Notes: generated from the sequence alone by a model not told the origin. Positions 29,540-40,338 are shown, numbered from the stretch's first letter. The stretch is DNA of 64,000 bases from Acidobacteriaceae bacterium (GCA_027449545.1 DAIDLI010000080.1:37818-101817); one strand, 5' to 3'. Numbers and translations are program-made.

Positions 29540-32500
29540 ATGCGACAGATCAAAATGATAAGTACGGCATGCGCGATAGTCCTATGCATGCTGCTGTGGA
29601 TGAGCGTACCTCTGCGTGGGCAGTCCACCGTGGGATCAATTCACGGTACCGTGATGGATCCTACGGGCGCAGTTCTGCGTGGTGCGCAGATCACGCTGAC
29701 CAACACCGGCACGGGATTTACCTGGAAGACCGTGGCCAACGCGAATGGAGTTTTTAATTTCCTCGACCTGCAGCCGGGTGCCTATAGCCTTCAGGTCCAG
29801 TCGTCCGGTTTTGCCACACAAACGCATAATGGCATCGTCCTCTTTGCCAATCAGGCTGTAACGGTTGACTCGCATATGGTCACATCGAAGGCTTCCACCA
29901 CTGTGGTGGTCAGCGCCGCTGCCTCCATGATCGACACGCAGAATCCAGATCTTTCCGACGCCCTGACCGGAAAGAGCCTCTTGCAGGTTCCTCTCTTGAG
30001 CCGGCAGGCCGGCGCAACCGGCATCTGGAACGACTTCTTCTTTGCGCCGGGGGCGGCGGGCCCACCGAACGGCAATACGCCGGCTATCAATGGTGCACGC
30101 CAGGAAGATACGATGGTAACCATGGATGGCATGACCGTCATGTCGACCCTTGGCGAAGAGGGCGGCACTCCGGTGCAACCCAGTGAGGAATCCATTCAGG
30201 AGATCCATACGGTCCTCGCGGACGCCCCGGCTGAGTTTTGGCGCCCTGCGGCAATCACTGTTGTGACCCGGCCCGGTGGAAACAGAATTCACGGCAGCCT
30301 CTTTGAGATGTACAACGGCAATTCCCTGAACGCAAGAAACTATTTCTCCAATACCGTCCCGTTCGCCGTCGACAATACATTTGCGGCGAGCATAAGTGGC
30401 CCAATCCTGAAAGACAAGTTATTCTACTCCGCAGACTACGAAGGCGGCCGGGATTCAGCCCATATCATCTTATCGAGCAGTGTCCCGCTTCCCACCTGGC
30501 AGCAAGGGAACTTTCAGAGCATGACCACGCCGCTCATGAATCCCTACACAGGCCAGCCCTTCCAGAACAATCAGATCACCCCGAGCATGATCAGCTCTGT
30601 CGCGCAAGATCTTCAAAAAGCATTGTATCCGTCCCCCAACTTTGGTTCGCCGGGGCAGCTGGCGGGTAACTTCCGCGATCAGATGCCCGGCCAGAACGGA
30701 TTTACCGTATATGACAGCGGAGACGGAAGCCTCCTGTACAGAATTAATGCGAGCGATTCACTCTACTTCCGGAACAGCTATCGCGAATTGCCGGTTACGA
30801 GCTTCCTGGGGCCATTGCCGGCCACCGGCAACTATATGGAACACCGCATTGCTGCAAGCGGCGTTGTCAGCGAGACGCACATCTTCTCCCCTGGGCTGCT
30901 TAACGAGCTCCGTCTCGGTTACACCGACATGAGGTTGAACTACAATATGGCGTTCCATGGTTACAACCTCCTGACGCAAGCGGGAATGCAGGGACCTTGG
31001 AATCCAGTCGTAGGAGTCAATGCGGTTCCATCAATTGGTATTGCTGGCCTCTCGGGAACGAGCGGCTTGCTCCCGGCAAATAACTATGGAGACCGCGACT
31101 ACGAATGGAATGACAATCTGACCTGGAACATCGGCAAGCATATCGTCAAAGCCGGCGTAGATGACATTTTCGATCAGATATACTTGATCTCCAATGCGGC
31201 AACGGTATTCGGTGGTTACTCCTTTAGCGGTCTGTACACCGGCAATGCCTATGCTGACTTCCTGCTCGGACTGCCTTATCAGACATCCTTAACGACCCCG
31301 GCGACCATGGGCCACATTAGAGGAACCATGCTGGGAATCTACGCGGAAGATCAATATCAGCTCAATCATCGACTGACCCTTAACTATGGCCTGCGCTACG
31401 AATTCGACAGTCCATATCATGGTGCGGGGGCATACAATGAGCTGTTCAGCTTCAATCCGAGCAACGGCGATGAGGTTGTTGCCGACCAGAACGCGCTTAA
31501 CCACATTAGCCCATACTTCCCGACGAGCGTGGTCTCGATTGAGACGGCCTCGGCGGCAGGGTATCCCTCCAATTCGCTATTGAAGAGCCATTACCTGAAT
31601 CTCTATCCGCGTGTCGGTTTTGCCTACCGTATTGCTACAAATCCAGGTACGGTTGTGCGCGGGGCTTACGGCCTGTATGCCGTGACTGAATATGCTGCCT
31701 ATGGTGTTGTGGGCATGTTGGAAGGCACTGGACCATTCAGAGGCACCGCAACTTTTACCAACAAGATCGCGAACGGAAGCGCTCTCTTCAGCTTCCCGAA
31801 TCCGTTCTTATCGACTGGTGCACTTGCCACGCAGAATGTTGCCGCAGCCGACCCGAATAATTCTGTTCCATATACCGAGCAGTGGAATGTATCGATGGAG
31901 CAGTCGTTGGGTGCGAACTATCTCGCCACCGTGGCGTATGTCGGTTCAGCGGTACGCAATTTGTGGCTTGGTTTCAACCTAGATCAACCGGCACCGAGCT
32001 CCACACCCTTCTCAACAAGCGAGCTGGCCTATCAGCAGTACCACGCCGCAACGCAGTATCAGAACGCGGGCACGGATAACTACGACGCACTAGAATTCTC
32101 CGTTCGGAAGAGCGGAGGACGGAATCTGAACTTTGATACCGGCCTCACATTTGCTCGGGACCTGACTGACGATACAGACACTGGCTCGTTTGCAGGCGCC
32201 GCCCCTGAGAATCGCTTTTGCCTCTCGTGTGAATACAGCAATAATCCAATCACGCGGCGATGGGAGTACTTCGCGACCGGCAATTATATTCTTCCCATCG
32301 ACAGAATCTCCTACTTCCAGGAGCACAGCAGCAGTTGGCTGAAGTATTTGGTCGGCGGCTGGAACGTATCTGCTGACAGCAATATCACGAGCGGCCAGTT
32401 CTTCTCGCCAACAGTATCCGGGCCGGATACGGCTAACACTGACACGTCCTTCAGCCAGCGTCCTGACCTGGTGGGAAATCCCCACGTTGCCCATCAATCC

Positions 32501-32842
32501 ATTAATAATTGGTTCAATGTCGGCGCATATGCCATTCCGGGATGCCCGGTTGCAGATCCGCTCTGCAAACATACTCCCCGCACTGATGTTGGCCGCTTTG
32601 GAAATCTGAGACCCGCAACCCTCGAAGGGCCAAAGTATGTCAACGTCGACCTCACCCTGGCAAAGAGCTTCAAGACTGAACTGGGAACGCTTTCGCTTTC
32701 GCTGGATTCGAATGATATCTTGAATCATCCGAACTTCGCATTGCCGCAAGCCAACATTGCCGCTCCCACTGCCGGATTTATCACGGGAACCGCCTTTATC
32801 GCGCAACGGCAAACAGATATCGTCGCACGCTTCGACTTTTAG
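29540..32842 (+). CDS. TonB-dependent receptor with carboxypeptidase regulatory-like domain (Oar-like), second
   Basis: VGSIHGTVMDPTGAVLRGAQITLTNTGTGFTWKTVANANGVFNFLDLQPGAYSLQ; plug and barrel; terminal DIVARFDF; RBS GGAGG. Confidence 0.93.
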   Translation: MRQIKMISTACAIVLCMLLWMSVPLRGQSTVGSIHGTVMDPTGAVLRGAQITLTNTGTGFTWKTVANANGVFNFLDLQPGAYSLQVQSSGFATQTHNGIVLFANQAVTVDSHMVTSKASTTVVVSAAASMIDTQNPDLSDALTGKSLLQVPLLSRQAGATGIWNDFFFAPGAAGPPNGNTPAINGARQEDTMVTMDGMTVMSTLGEEGGTPVQPSEESIQEIHTVLADAPAEFWRPAAITVVTRPGGNRIHGSLFEMYNGNSLNARNYFSNTVPFAVDNTFAASISGPILKDKLFYSADYEGGRDSAHIILSSSVPLPTWQQGNFQSMTTPLMNPYTGQPFQNNQITPSMISSVAQDLQKALYPSPNFGSPGQLAGNFRDQMPGQNGFTVYDSGDGSLLYRINASDSLYFRNSYRELPVTSFLGPLPATGNYMEHRIAASGVVSETHIFSPGLLNELRLGYTDMRLNYNMAFHGYNLLTQAGMQGPWNPVVGVNAVPSIGIAGLSGTSGLLPANNYGDRDYEWNDNLTWNIGKHIVKAGVDDIFDQIYLISNAATVFGGYSFSGLYTGNAYADFLLGLPYQTSLTTPATMGHIRGTMLGIYAEDQYQLNHRLTLNYGLRYEFDSPYHGAGAYNELFSFNPSNGDEVVADQNALNHISPYFPTSVVSIETASAAGYPSNSLLKSHYLNLYPRVGFAYRIATNPGTVVRGAYGLYAVTEYAAYGVVGMLEGTGPFRGTATFTNKIANGSALFSFPNPFLSTGALATQNVAAADPNNSVPYTEQWNVSMEQSLGANYLATVAYVGSAVRNLWLGFNLDQPAPSSTPFSTSELAYQQYHAATQYQNAGTDNYDALEFSVRKSGGRNLNFDTGLTFARDLTDDTDTGSFAGAAPENRFCLSCEYSNNPITRRWEYFATGNYILPIDRISYFQEHSSSWLKYLVGGWNVSADSNITSGQFFSPTVSGPDTANTDTSFSQRPDLVGNPHVAHQSINNWFNVGAYAIPGCPVADPLCKHTPRTDVGRFGNLRPATLEGPKYVNVDLTLAKSFKTELGTLSLSLDSNDILNHPNFALPQANIAAPTAGFITGTAFIAQRQTDIVARFDF

Positions 32843-32880
32843 CTGACGCCGAGCATCCTAAACGCGATTTAACCCTAGCG

Positions 32881-32915
32881 ATGATCGGCAACATTCCTGG
32901 AATGTTGCCGATCAT
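32881..32915 (+). terminator. Perfect 16-bp-stem hairpin 38 bp after TonB receptor stop; no U-tract
   Basis: ATGATCGGCAACATTC-ctg-GAATGTTGCCGATCAT. Confidence 0.6.
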
Positions 32916-33090
32916 TGTCGTCTGCAGAGCCAAGCGCGAGCACGCCCTGTGCCGTTATCCTTGCCTGCGATGCCTCATCTGGCTGACGGCGTCAATTTCA
33001 GCTCGGCGGGCAGTCGTCTGTAACTCTGCCTCATGCATGCGTTGTTGAGAGAAGCCAGACTTCTCTCTGTGCGCTCTTGGATCAAGGTGA

Positions 33091-36000
33091 ATGGACTCCC
33101 AAATGATGAATAACCACGATCATTCACGCCGCGACCTGTTGTCATTCTTGGGACTGAGCGCCGTATCCGCATTTCTCCCCGTTGCGGCGCACGGAACCGG
33201 GGCGGATCCTCTCGATGGCTATCCGGATGATATTCCCCACACAATTGCACAGCTTCCATGGCCGATCGAGTTAGGCAACCACCGGATTCGCATCCACGTC
33301 GAGAGTCGTGCAGAGGCCGTTGGTGTCTATATTCCCTGGCGGAGAATTGACGCGAATCCACAAGAAAAGGCAATTCTCATCACCGATACAGAGGGGAATC
33401 TGATCGAGAACGCGTCCGCACTTCAGGTGCGGCCGGACGCTGGAGTGATTCTGTTTGAGGCAAACCATGCGGGGGACTACTTCGTCTATTACCTTCCTCA
33501 CGCCGCCCCCAAGAATGAAACTCAACTCAGGAAACAGATGGGAACCTATCGGGCGCCGGAGCAGACAGGGGACGCCTCCTGGAGGCGCCGCTTTGCGGCC
33601 ACCAGGTTTGGGTACCCAGGCAAGCAATGGGAGAGCCTTCCCAAGGCGAGCGTCATCGAATTTCAGGCGCGAACCGCTCATGACTCCTTTTGGCCCATGG
33701 AAGTCGCCGCGACCGATGACGAAGTAAAGATGCTTTGCGCAAAATCCTCAGACCCGGTGCTGGTGTTTACGGAGAATCGCGAGCATCCCATCAAGATGCT
33801 CGACAAGTTGCCCTACCGATGGATTCAGCGAGGCCCGCAGCATAAATTCAGTGCCCAAGCATTTCGTGGCGAATTCTATGTTTTTCAGTTGGCATTCTAT
33901 GGCAATGCACAAGTGCTCAAGTCGTCCGTCCGAATATCCCTGGCCTTTGATGGATTAAACGGCGAAGGAGGACAAGTTCCCCCCTCCGCGTGGTGGAGCA
34001 GCCGGAGTGCCGGGACATCGCATGAGGAGCCAGTCAAGGTGACCGCCGGCCAGTTGCAGGTTCTTTGGTGCGGTGTGCAGGTTCCGCTAGAAGCCGCCCC
34101 GGGGAAATACGTTGGCGAGATTAATGTGAAATTCGGCAAGATTGGCGCGGCGGCCATAGCATTTGAAATGGAGGTCAACGAGCAGTTTCTACGTGCTGGT
34201 GGTGACGACCAGCCGTGGCGTCTCTCACGCTTAAAATGGCTGGACTCCACCATTGGCACAGAGGACACTGTCACTCCGCCCTACACGCCAGTTCAGGTGC
34301 AGGGGCACAATGTAACTGTTTTGGGTCGCGCGTTAGAGATAGGGCAGACCGGGCTACCTGTCAGCGTCAAATCCAATGGGCAGGAGATCCTGGACGCGCC
34401 GGTTTCGCTCAACATTTATAAGCGCTCAAAAGCCGTTCAGTGGAAGGGCACTTGTAAGCGGGACGCCGCTGAACCTGCGAAGGCGAGCTTTCGTTCTGAA
34501 GGGCAAGGAGATGGTTATGATGTGCGAGTGCAAAGCACGATCGAATTTGATGGTGCTTTCCTGTGCGAGGTGACGCTGACCAGTAAGCGACATCAGACGA
34601 TCTCCGACATCGCGCTGGAGATTCCGTATATCAAGGCTCGGGTGCCCTACTCTGTTGGTATGGGTCTGCCTGGTGGAGAACGTCCCCAGAAGTGGCGATG
34701 GAACTGGTCGGAACAACCAGAATTCTGGAAGGAGCAGGGTATCGATCTCGGCTTCTTTTGCTGGCTTGGGAGCGTGCAGGGTGGTCTCTATTGCCGTCTG
34801 AAATCGCCGCTCGGCGACTGGCAGAACAATAATCGCGGCAACGTAAGCATTCAAGAGACGCAGAGCCAAGTCTTGCTGCGGATCAGTTGTGGGCCGCGGA
34901 CGCTAAAAGCCCGTGAAGTGGTGCATCTGAAATTCCACCTCCTTCCGACACCCGTGAAGCCGCTCAACAAAGATCACTGGCAATATCGCTATGCGCATGT
35001 CTATGAACCTGCCACCGAGGCGCAGAGCCAGGGAGCCACTGTGATTAATGTGCACCACGGCATGCTGCCCAACTGTTACATTAACTATCCATTTTTGAAT
35101 ATGGATTTGTTGGTCCCATATGTGGAGTCCGCTCATGCGCTGGAGATAAAGCTCAAGCTGTACTACACCATGCGGGAACTTACCACGCGGCTTCCTGAGT
35201 TATGGGCTTTCCGCAGCTTGGGCAATGAGATCTATGTGGGTCCGGGGGTTCGAGGCATGGGGGATCAGGCAGCGAACTTCTGGGTGCAGGAGCATATTAG
35301 AGTCAACTATTCGTCTGGTTGGGTTCAGCCTCTTCCCTTCGGAGAGATCGATACATCTCTGCGCATAGATTCCAAGTCTCGGCTGGCAAATTTTTATCTC
35401 GAAGGCCTGCGCTGGCTGGTGGAAGTGCCAAAGATCGACGGGCTCTATCTGGACGAAATCGGATACGGACGCGGCACGCTGCAGCGTGTGCGACGGGTGC
35501 TCGACCAGCGAGCAGGAACCATGATTGATATGCATGCCAATCATCAGGTGTGGTCATGTAATTGCCCGATTGGTTACTACATGGAGCATCTTCCCTACAT
35601 CAACCGTTTGTGGCTGGGAGAAGCCTTCAATCCGGACTCCCCACCGGATTTCTGGCTTATCGAGATGTCCGGCTTGCCATTTGGTCTGAGTTCGGACATG
35701 CTGGAGCGGCCTAATCCATGGCGAGGCATGCTCTTTGGCATGACAGGCCGAGCGCATTATGCCGGCTCGAAAGGCGCCAATCCGACGCCGATCTGGAAGC
35801 TATGGGAGAGCTTTGGGATTCAGGACGCCACGATGATTGGCTGGTGGGATCAGGAAAAGCTTGTCGATACAAATCGGAAGGATGTTCTGGCGACCGCCTA
35901 CCAGAAAGACGGCAAATGCCTGATTGCCATGGCAAGTTGGGCGAAAGGCACAGTCGCTGTGCGTCTGGAGATCAACTGGAAGCTGCTGGGCTTCGAGAAA

Positions 36001-36123
36001 GAGGGAGCTACGATTACAGCTCCTAGGCTGGAAGGGCTCCAGGAAGCTCGAACTTTTGCGCCGGATGCGATGATTTCCGTGCGTCCCGGGCAGGGATGGA
36101 TGCTTCTGGTTGAGCGCGGCTGA
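33091..36123 (+). CDS. DUF6067-like putative glycoside hydrolase (1010 aa), Tat-like signal
   Basis: SRRDLLSFLGLSAVSAFLPVAAHG signal; RLSRLKWLDSTIGTEDTVTPPYTPVQVQGHNVTVLGRALEIGQTGLPVSVKS; YLDEIGYGRGTLQRVRRVLDQ region. Confidence 0.7.
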   Translation: MDSQMMNNHDHSRRDLLSFLGLSAVSAFLPVAAHGTGADPLDGYPDDIPHTIAQLPWPIELGNHRIRIHVESRAEAVGVYIPWRRIDANPQEKAILITDTEGNLIENASALQVRPDAGVILFEANHAGDYFVYYLPHAAPKNETQLRKQMGTYRAPEQTGDASWRRRFAATRFGYPGKQWESLPKASVIEFQARTAHDSFWPMEVAATDDEVKMLCAKSSDPVLVFTENREHPIKMLDKLPYRWIQRGPQHKFSAQAFRGEFYVFQLAFYGNAQVLKSSVRISLAFDGLNGEGGQVPPSAWWSSRSAGTSHEEPVKVTAGQLQVLWCGVQVPLEAAPGKYVGEINVKFGKIGAAAIAFEMEVNEQFLRAGGDDQPWRLSRLKWLDSTIGTEDTVTPPYTPVQVQGHNVTVLGRALEIGQTGLPVSVKSNGQEILDAPVSLNIYKRSKAVQWKGTCKRDAAEPAKASFRSEGQGDGYDVRVQSTIEFDGAFLCEVTLTSKRHQTISDIALEIPYIKARVPYSVGMGLPGGERPQKWRWNWSEQPEFWKEQGIDLGFFCWLGSVQGGLYCRLKSPLGDWQNNNRGNVSIQETQSQVLLRISCGPRTLKAREVVHLKFHLLPTPVKPLNKDHWQYRYAHVYEPATEAQSQGATVINVHHGMLPNCYINYPFLNMDLLVPYVESAHALEIKLKLYYTMRELTTRLPELWAFRSLGNEIYVGPGVRGMGDQAANFWVQEHIRVNYSSGWVQPLPFGEIDTSLRIDSKSRLANFYLEGLRWLVEVPKIDGLYLDEIGYGRGTLQRVRRVLDQRAGTMIDMHANHQVWSCNCPIGYYMEHLPYINRLWLGEAFNPDSPPDFWLIEMSGLPFGLSSDMLERPNPWRGMLFGMTGRAHYAGSKGANPTPIWKLWESFGIQDATMIGWWDQEKLVDTNRKDVLATAYQKDGKCLIAMASWAKGTVAVRLEINWKLLGFEKEGATITAPRLEGLQEARTFAPDAMISVRPGQGWMLLVERG

Positions 36124-36194
36124 TAGACGTCAGATCTGAAACGGCGGCGAGCGGAACGTATGTCCGCAGGAATGCAGCATGGGGAGAAAAGAAA

Positions 36195-39100
36195 ATGCGA
36201 TCAGGATCTATCTGGCGGCTTAAGCTGGCCGGAAGCATACGGTACGGCATCGCGGCGTGCGGGATAGTTTGCTTAAGTTTTCTCAGCCAACAGGCCGAAG
36301 CGCAGGCCGTGCGAGTGTGGCAGAGCTCACTTACTATTCCTACCTATGAATTAGGCCGGGCCGATCCGAATCCCGCGTTTCCGCTGACGAATCCACATGA
36401 CGTTTATCCGTACACGATGCAGGATGACCTAACTGGTCGACGGGCCCCGAAAACCTATCAGGCACTCTACCTGGAAAACCGCTATCTCCGCGTGATCGTT
36501 CTTCCACAATTGGGTGGTCATGTCTATTCGATCTACGACAAGATTGACCATCGCGAGGTTCTTTACCGCAACCACGTGATCAAGTACGGGCTCGTCGGCC
36601 CGCGTGGAGCGTGGGCGGCGGGCGGAATGGAATTTAGCTTTCCGTTTGCGCACACAGTGATCACGGTATCTCCTATTGAATCGCTGATTCAGCGGAACCC
36701 GGACGGGAGTGCATCGGTTGATATTGGCGCAATCGATTGGGTGTCAGGTATGTACTGGGAGATCGCGCTCACACTGCGCCCAGATTCGGCGAGACTTCAG
36801 GAGGATGTGACGCTCTTCAATGCGACGCCGCAGCAGCACCTTTACCTGTTTTGGACCAATGCTGCCGTGAAAGCAACGGACGATCTTCAATATATCTATC
36901 CGATGAGAGAAGTTATCAAGGACGACCCATTTGCTCCAGTGCAAAGCTGGCCAACGTGGGACGGGATCGATCATAGCTGGTACAAGGATGTGCCGTCCGC
37001 CATGGCGATATTCGGCAGGGACGTGCATCGAAATTTTTTCGGTATCTACTATCATCAATCGGATTGTGGGGTGGCACACGTTGCCAATTTCAGGCAGGAT
37101 CCTGGAAAGAAGATCTGGACATGGGGAACGGCCCGTAGCGGTCGCATCTGGGACAAACTTCTAAGCGACAGCGATGGACCCTACAATGAGATCCAAAGCG
37201 GCCGGTTTTATACGCAAGGGCATCGTGAATTTATGCCGCCACGCCGGGTGCAGCAGTGGACGGAATATTGGTATCCGGTCAGCGGCCTGAAGGATGGATT
37301 TGTCGATGCCACACGCCAGGTTGCTCTCAATGTGGACTTTCCGTCTGCGCGTGCTTCTGGCGGAAATGTGACACTTCGGCTGAGCCCGGTTGCTGTGATT
37401 CATGGCGCCGTTCTGCGTGTGAATCAAGGTGACAAGCTCCTGATGGACGAGCGAGGCGTTGACCTGCAACCCCTGCATCCTGCTGTCTATGTTGTTGCAG
37501 TGCGAGACGTAGAGGTTGCGAAGCGGAGCTTGGAGGTCGATGTTGTGTCCTCCACGGGGAAGCAGATTCTCCATTGGTCAGCCGCAGAGCCGCTGGATGG
37601 GAATCCAGATTTTGTGCCTCGTGCAGGGACGGCTATGCAGACGCCAATTCCAGATTCTCCCCAGACGCCTACGGAGGCTCTCTACCTGCGAGGGGTCTTT
37701 CTGGAAGAGAGCGGAGAGATGCCTGGCGCATTGAAAATGTATCGCAAAGTGCTGCAACGTGATCCGCATTATATTCCCGCCTTACTGCAGCTCGCATGGT
37801 ACTGGTACCGTGGCGCGGACTTCTCCCAGGCGGAAGAACTGATTACGCGTGCGAAGCAGCGCGCGCAAACCGATCCGCGGGTACAGTATGCGGCCGGAGT
37901 GATTGCTCGGGCGGAAGGCCGTCTGAATGCGGCCAAGGACGCATTCTGGACGGTGAATCATTATGGGGGCCCGGAAGCACCGTCACTCGTCGAGCGGGGC
38001 GAGATTGAAATCCGTCAGGGAAATCTGCGAAAGGCGGAGGAGTTGCTCCAGCGAGCGATACATTTCAATCCGGATGACGCGCTCGCGCTTGCCGATCTTT
38101 CGCTTGCGGAGCGCCTGGGCGGAAAAGTCCAAGAGGCAGCCGCGACCGCCGGCAGGGCAATCAGCAAAATGTCTTTGCTGCCCTATGCAGTTGCCGAGCA
38201 GGCTGAAAGCGAACGAAGTGCTGCGGCGAACGCCATTGGCAACCAGGCTGCTGCGGCAAAGTGGAAGGCAATTGTCGATCGGGATCCGGAGAATGTGCTG
38301 GCAGTTGCAGCCTGGTATCACAGCCTCGGTGCATGGCGATCGGCCGACGGGATACTCACTGCGGCAAAATCCGATCCTGCCACTACGCCGCTTATGCCCA
38401 TGATTGATTACTATCTGGCATCGGATGCACGGCACGAGGGAAACACGCAGAGAGCGAAACAGGATGCGCAGCAAGCAGCTCAGATGAGGACGGTTGCGGT
38501 CTTCCCCAGCCGGCTCGAAGACGTAGCGGTATTGTCTGAGGAGCTACATGCGAATCCTGCTGATGCACAGGCTGAGTATGAGCTTGGTAACTTCCTTTTC
38601 GCCCATCAACGTTATGACCAGGCTGCGAACTTGTGGAGCCAGGCACTACGCGCGAATTTTGACAATCCAGTTATCGTGCGGAATGTGGGCCTGTATGAGT
38701 GGCGCGTGAAGCACCGGCTGGCAGACGCCGCCGAGGATTATGTGCGCGCCATCAAGCTAAGCCCAGACCAGTACAGATACTACTATGATCTCGATGAAAT
38801 CTATGAGGAAGAAGGAAACAGTGACGCGCGCACGGACCTCTTTCACAATGCTCCGGCGCAGGTTCTGAGTCACGATATTGTGCAGGCCCGATACGCCCTG
38901 TTTCTGATCGAGGAGAAGCGTTATCAAGATGCCTTGACGGTTCTTGCAACTCACTCCTTCGTACCTTGGGAAGGAGGAGTCGCCATTCACAACCTGTTCG
39001 TTGCCGCAAATATGCAGCTAGGAGAGCAGGACCTGGCGGAGCGCGCGCCCGCTGAGGCCGAGAATTACTTCCGCGCTGCGATGCAATACCCCGAGAACCT

Positions 39101-39497
39101 GGGTACCGGCAAGCCTGCGCAGCCTGAGACCGCGGAGCAGCTTTATTGGCTTGGGAATGCATACCGGGCGGAAGGCACGCTTGCGCAGGCTCAGACGGCG
39201 TGGCGGAACGCGGCAAAACAGGGGGAGGGCAGCGCAGAGGCCTGTGAAGTCTTCCCAGCGCTATCCCTCCAGAAACTGGGTGAGCAAGAGGCGGCCAAGT
39301 CGTTGCTGCAGGAATGTATCAATCGTGCGGCACGGCCCGATGCAACTGCGGCGGAGCTCGTGGCTGCGGGGATAGCGGAGGAAAATGCGCAGAACGGGGT
39401 GCGGGCCCGCACAGACTTTCACCGGGCATCGGCTGTCGATCCGCTTTACTGGGAGGCGCGTATCGCACTGAATGCTATGCGGCAGGGCAAGCAATGA
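36195..39497 (+). CDS. DUF5107 domain plus C-terminal TPR repeats, secreted (1100 aa)
   Basis: LYLENRYLRVIVLPQLGGHVYSIYDKIDHREVLYRNHVIKYGLVGPRGAWAAGGMEFSFP; many TPR-like units after ~residue 430. Confidence 0.8.
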   Translation: MRSGSIWRLKLAGSIRYGIAACGIVCLSFLSQQAEAQAVRVWQSSLTIPTYELGRADPNPAFPLTNPHDVYPYTMQDDLTGRRAPKTYQALYLENRYLRVIVLPQLGGHVYSIYDKIDHREVLYRNHVIKYGLVGPRGAWAAGGMEFSFPFAHTVITVSPIESLIQRNPDGSASVDIGAIDWVSGMYWEIALTLRPDSARLQEDVTLFNATPQQHLYLFWTNAAVKATDDLQYIYPMREVIKDDPFAPVQSWPTWDGIDHSWYKDVPSAMAIFGRDVHRNFFGIYYHQSDCGVAHVANFRQDPGKKIWTWGTARSGRIWDKLLSDSDGPYNEIQSGRFYTQGHREFMPPRRVQQWTEYWYPVSGLKDGFVDATRQVALNVDFPSARASGGNVTLRLSPVAVIHGAVLRVNQGDKLLMDERGVDLQPLHPAVYVVAVRDVEVAKRSLEVDVVSSTGKQILHWSAAEPLDGNPDFVPRAGTAMQTPIPDSPQTPTEALYLRGVFLEESGEMPGALKMYRKVLQRDPHYIPALLQLAWYWYRGADFSQAEELITRAKQRAQTDPRVQYAAGVIARAEGRLNAAKDAFWTVNHYGGPEAPSLVERGEIEIRQGNLRKAEELLQRAIHFNPDDALALADLSLAERLGGKVQEAAATAGRAISKMSLLPYAVAEQAESERSAAANAIGNQAAAAKWKAIVDRDPENVLAVAAWYHSLGAWRSADGILTAAKSDPATTPLMPMIDYYLASDARHEGNTQRAKQDAQQAAQMRTVAVFPSRLEDVAVLSEELHANPADAQAEYELGNFLFAHQRYDQAANLWSQALRANFDNPVIVRNVGLYEWRVKHRLADAAEDYVRAIKLSPDQYRYYYDLDEIYEEEGNSDARTDLFHNAPAQVLSHDIVQARYALFLIEEKRYQDALTVLATHSFVPWEGGVAIHNLFVAANMQLGEQDLAERAPAEAENYFRAAMQYPENLGTGKPAQPETAEQLYWLGNAYRAEGTLAQAQTAWRNAAKQGEGSAEACEVFPALSLQKLGEQEAAKSLLQECINRAARPDATAAELVAAGIAEENAQNGVRARTDFHRASAVDPLYWEARIALNAMRQGKQ

Positions 39498-39573
39498 TGT
39501 CGAAGCTCTAGGTAATTCGCGGAGAGGCCTTCCCGCTGGCTGCTGCGCTTACTCGGATTGAGGGGAGCCCGCC

Positions 39574-40338
39574 ATGAAGAAGCTGACACGCCGGTACTTT
39601 TTGTGGAGCGCGATGGGAGCTGTAGTGGGAAAAGCAATGGCTGTGAACGATTTCTCTAAATCGGAAACCGCCCGCGAGGTCATAGTCTCGGTCCCGGTCA
39701 AGGATGACTGGCGCCCGGACGGTGATCTTAGCAAGGTGCTGTGGACTCGCGCCCTGCCCGTGCAATTCGACCAGGATGCTCGTTCAGATACCCGGTATCC
39801 TGAATTTACAACTAAAGTCGCGAGCTGCTGGACGGCAAAGTATCTGTATTTAGCGTTCTGGTGCCCGTACCAAACGCTCAACGTTTACGAAGGAGAAGAT
39901 GCGGCGATTGAACGCTGGCGGCTGTGGGAGCGTGATGTAGTCGAGGCTTTTATTCAGCCTGCGCCGCAGGTGCCCTCGCACTATTATGAGTTCGAAGTAG
40001 CGCCGAATAACCAATGGCTGGATCTGGAGATTCATCTTGGGCCGAAGCCCGCGCACAATGCCGGGTGGAATTCAGGTTTTGAGCATGCCGCCCGAATCGA
40101 TCATGCAACTCACATTTGGACAGTGGAGATGCGCATTCCCGCAGCATCGATGAATGCAGAAATTCGCTCAGGCAGGGATTGGAGAGTGAATTTCTACCGC
40201 TGCGACGGTAGGGGAGATGATCGCACCAGGCGATTGATGTGTTGGGGACGCCTGCCGCTTCGCGGTCCAGGAGCATCTTTTCACCAGCCGGCCTCGTTTG
40301 GAATCCTTCGATTTTCTGAAGCGTTGCACACGCACTGA
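39574..40338 (+). CDS. CBM9-like carbohydrate-binding protein, Tat-like signal
   Basis: TRRYFLWSAMGAVVGKAMA; LYLAFWCPYQTLNVYE...RDVVEAFIQP...YYEFEVAPNNQWLDLEI...WTVEMRIP. Confidence 0.75.
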   Translation: MKKLTRRYFLWSAMGAVVGKAMAVNDFSKSETAREVIVSVPVKDDWRPDGDLSKVLWTRALPVQFDQDARSDTRYPEFTTKVASCWTAKYLYLAFWCPYQTLNVYEGEDAAIERWRLWERDVVEAFIQPAPQVPSHYYEFEVAPNNQWLDLEIHLGPKPAHNAGWNSGFEHAARIDHATHIWTVEMRIPAASMNAEIRSGRDWRVNFYRCDGRGDDRTRRLMCWGRLPLRGPGASFHQPASFGILRFSEALHTH

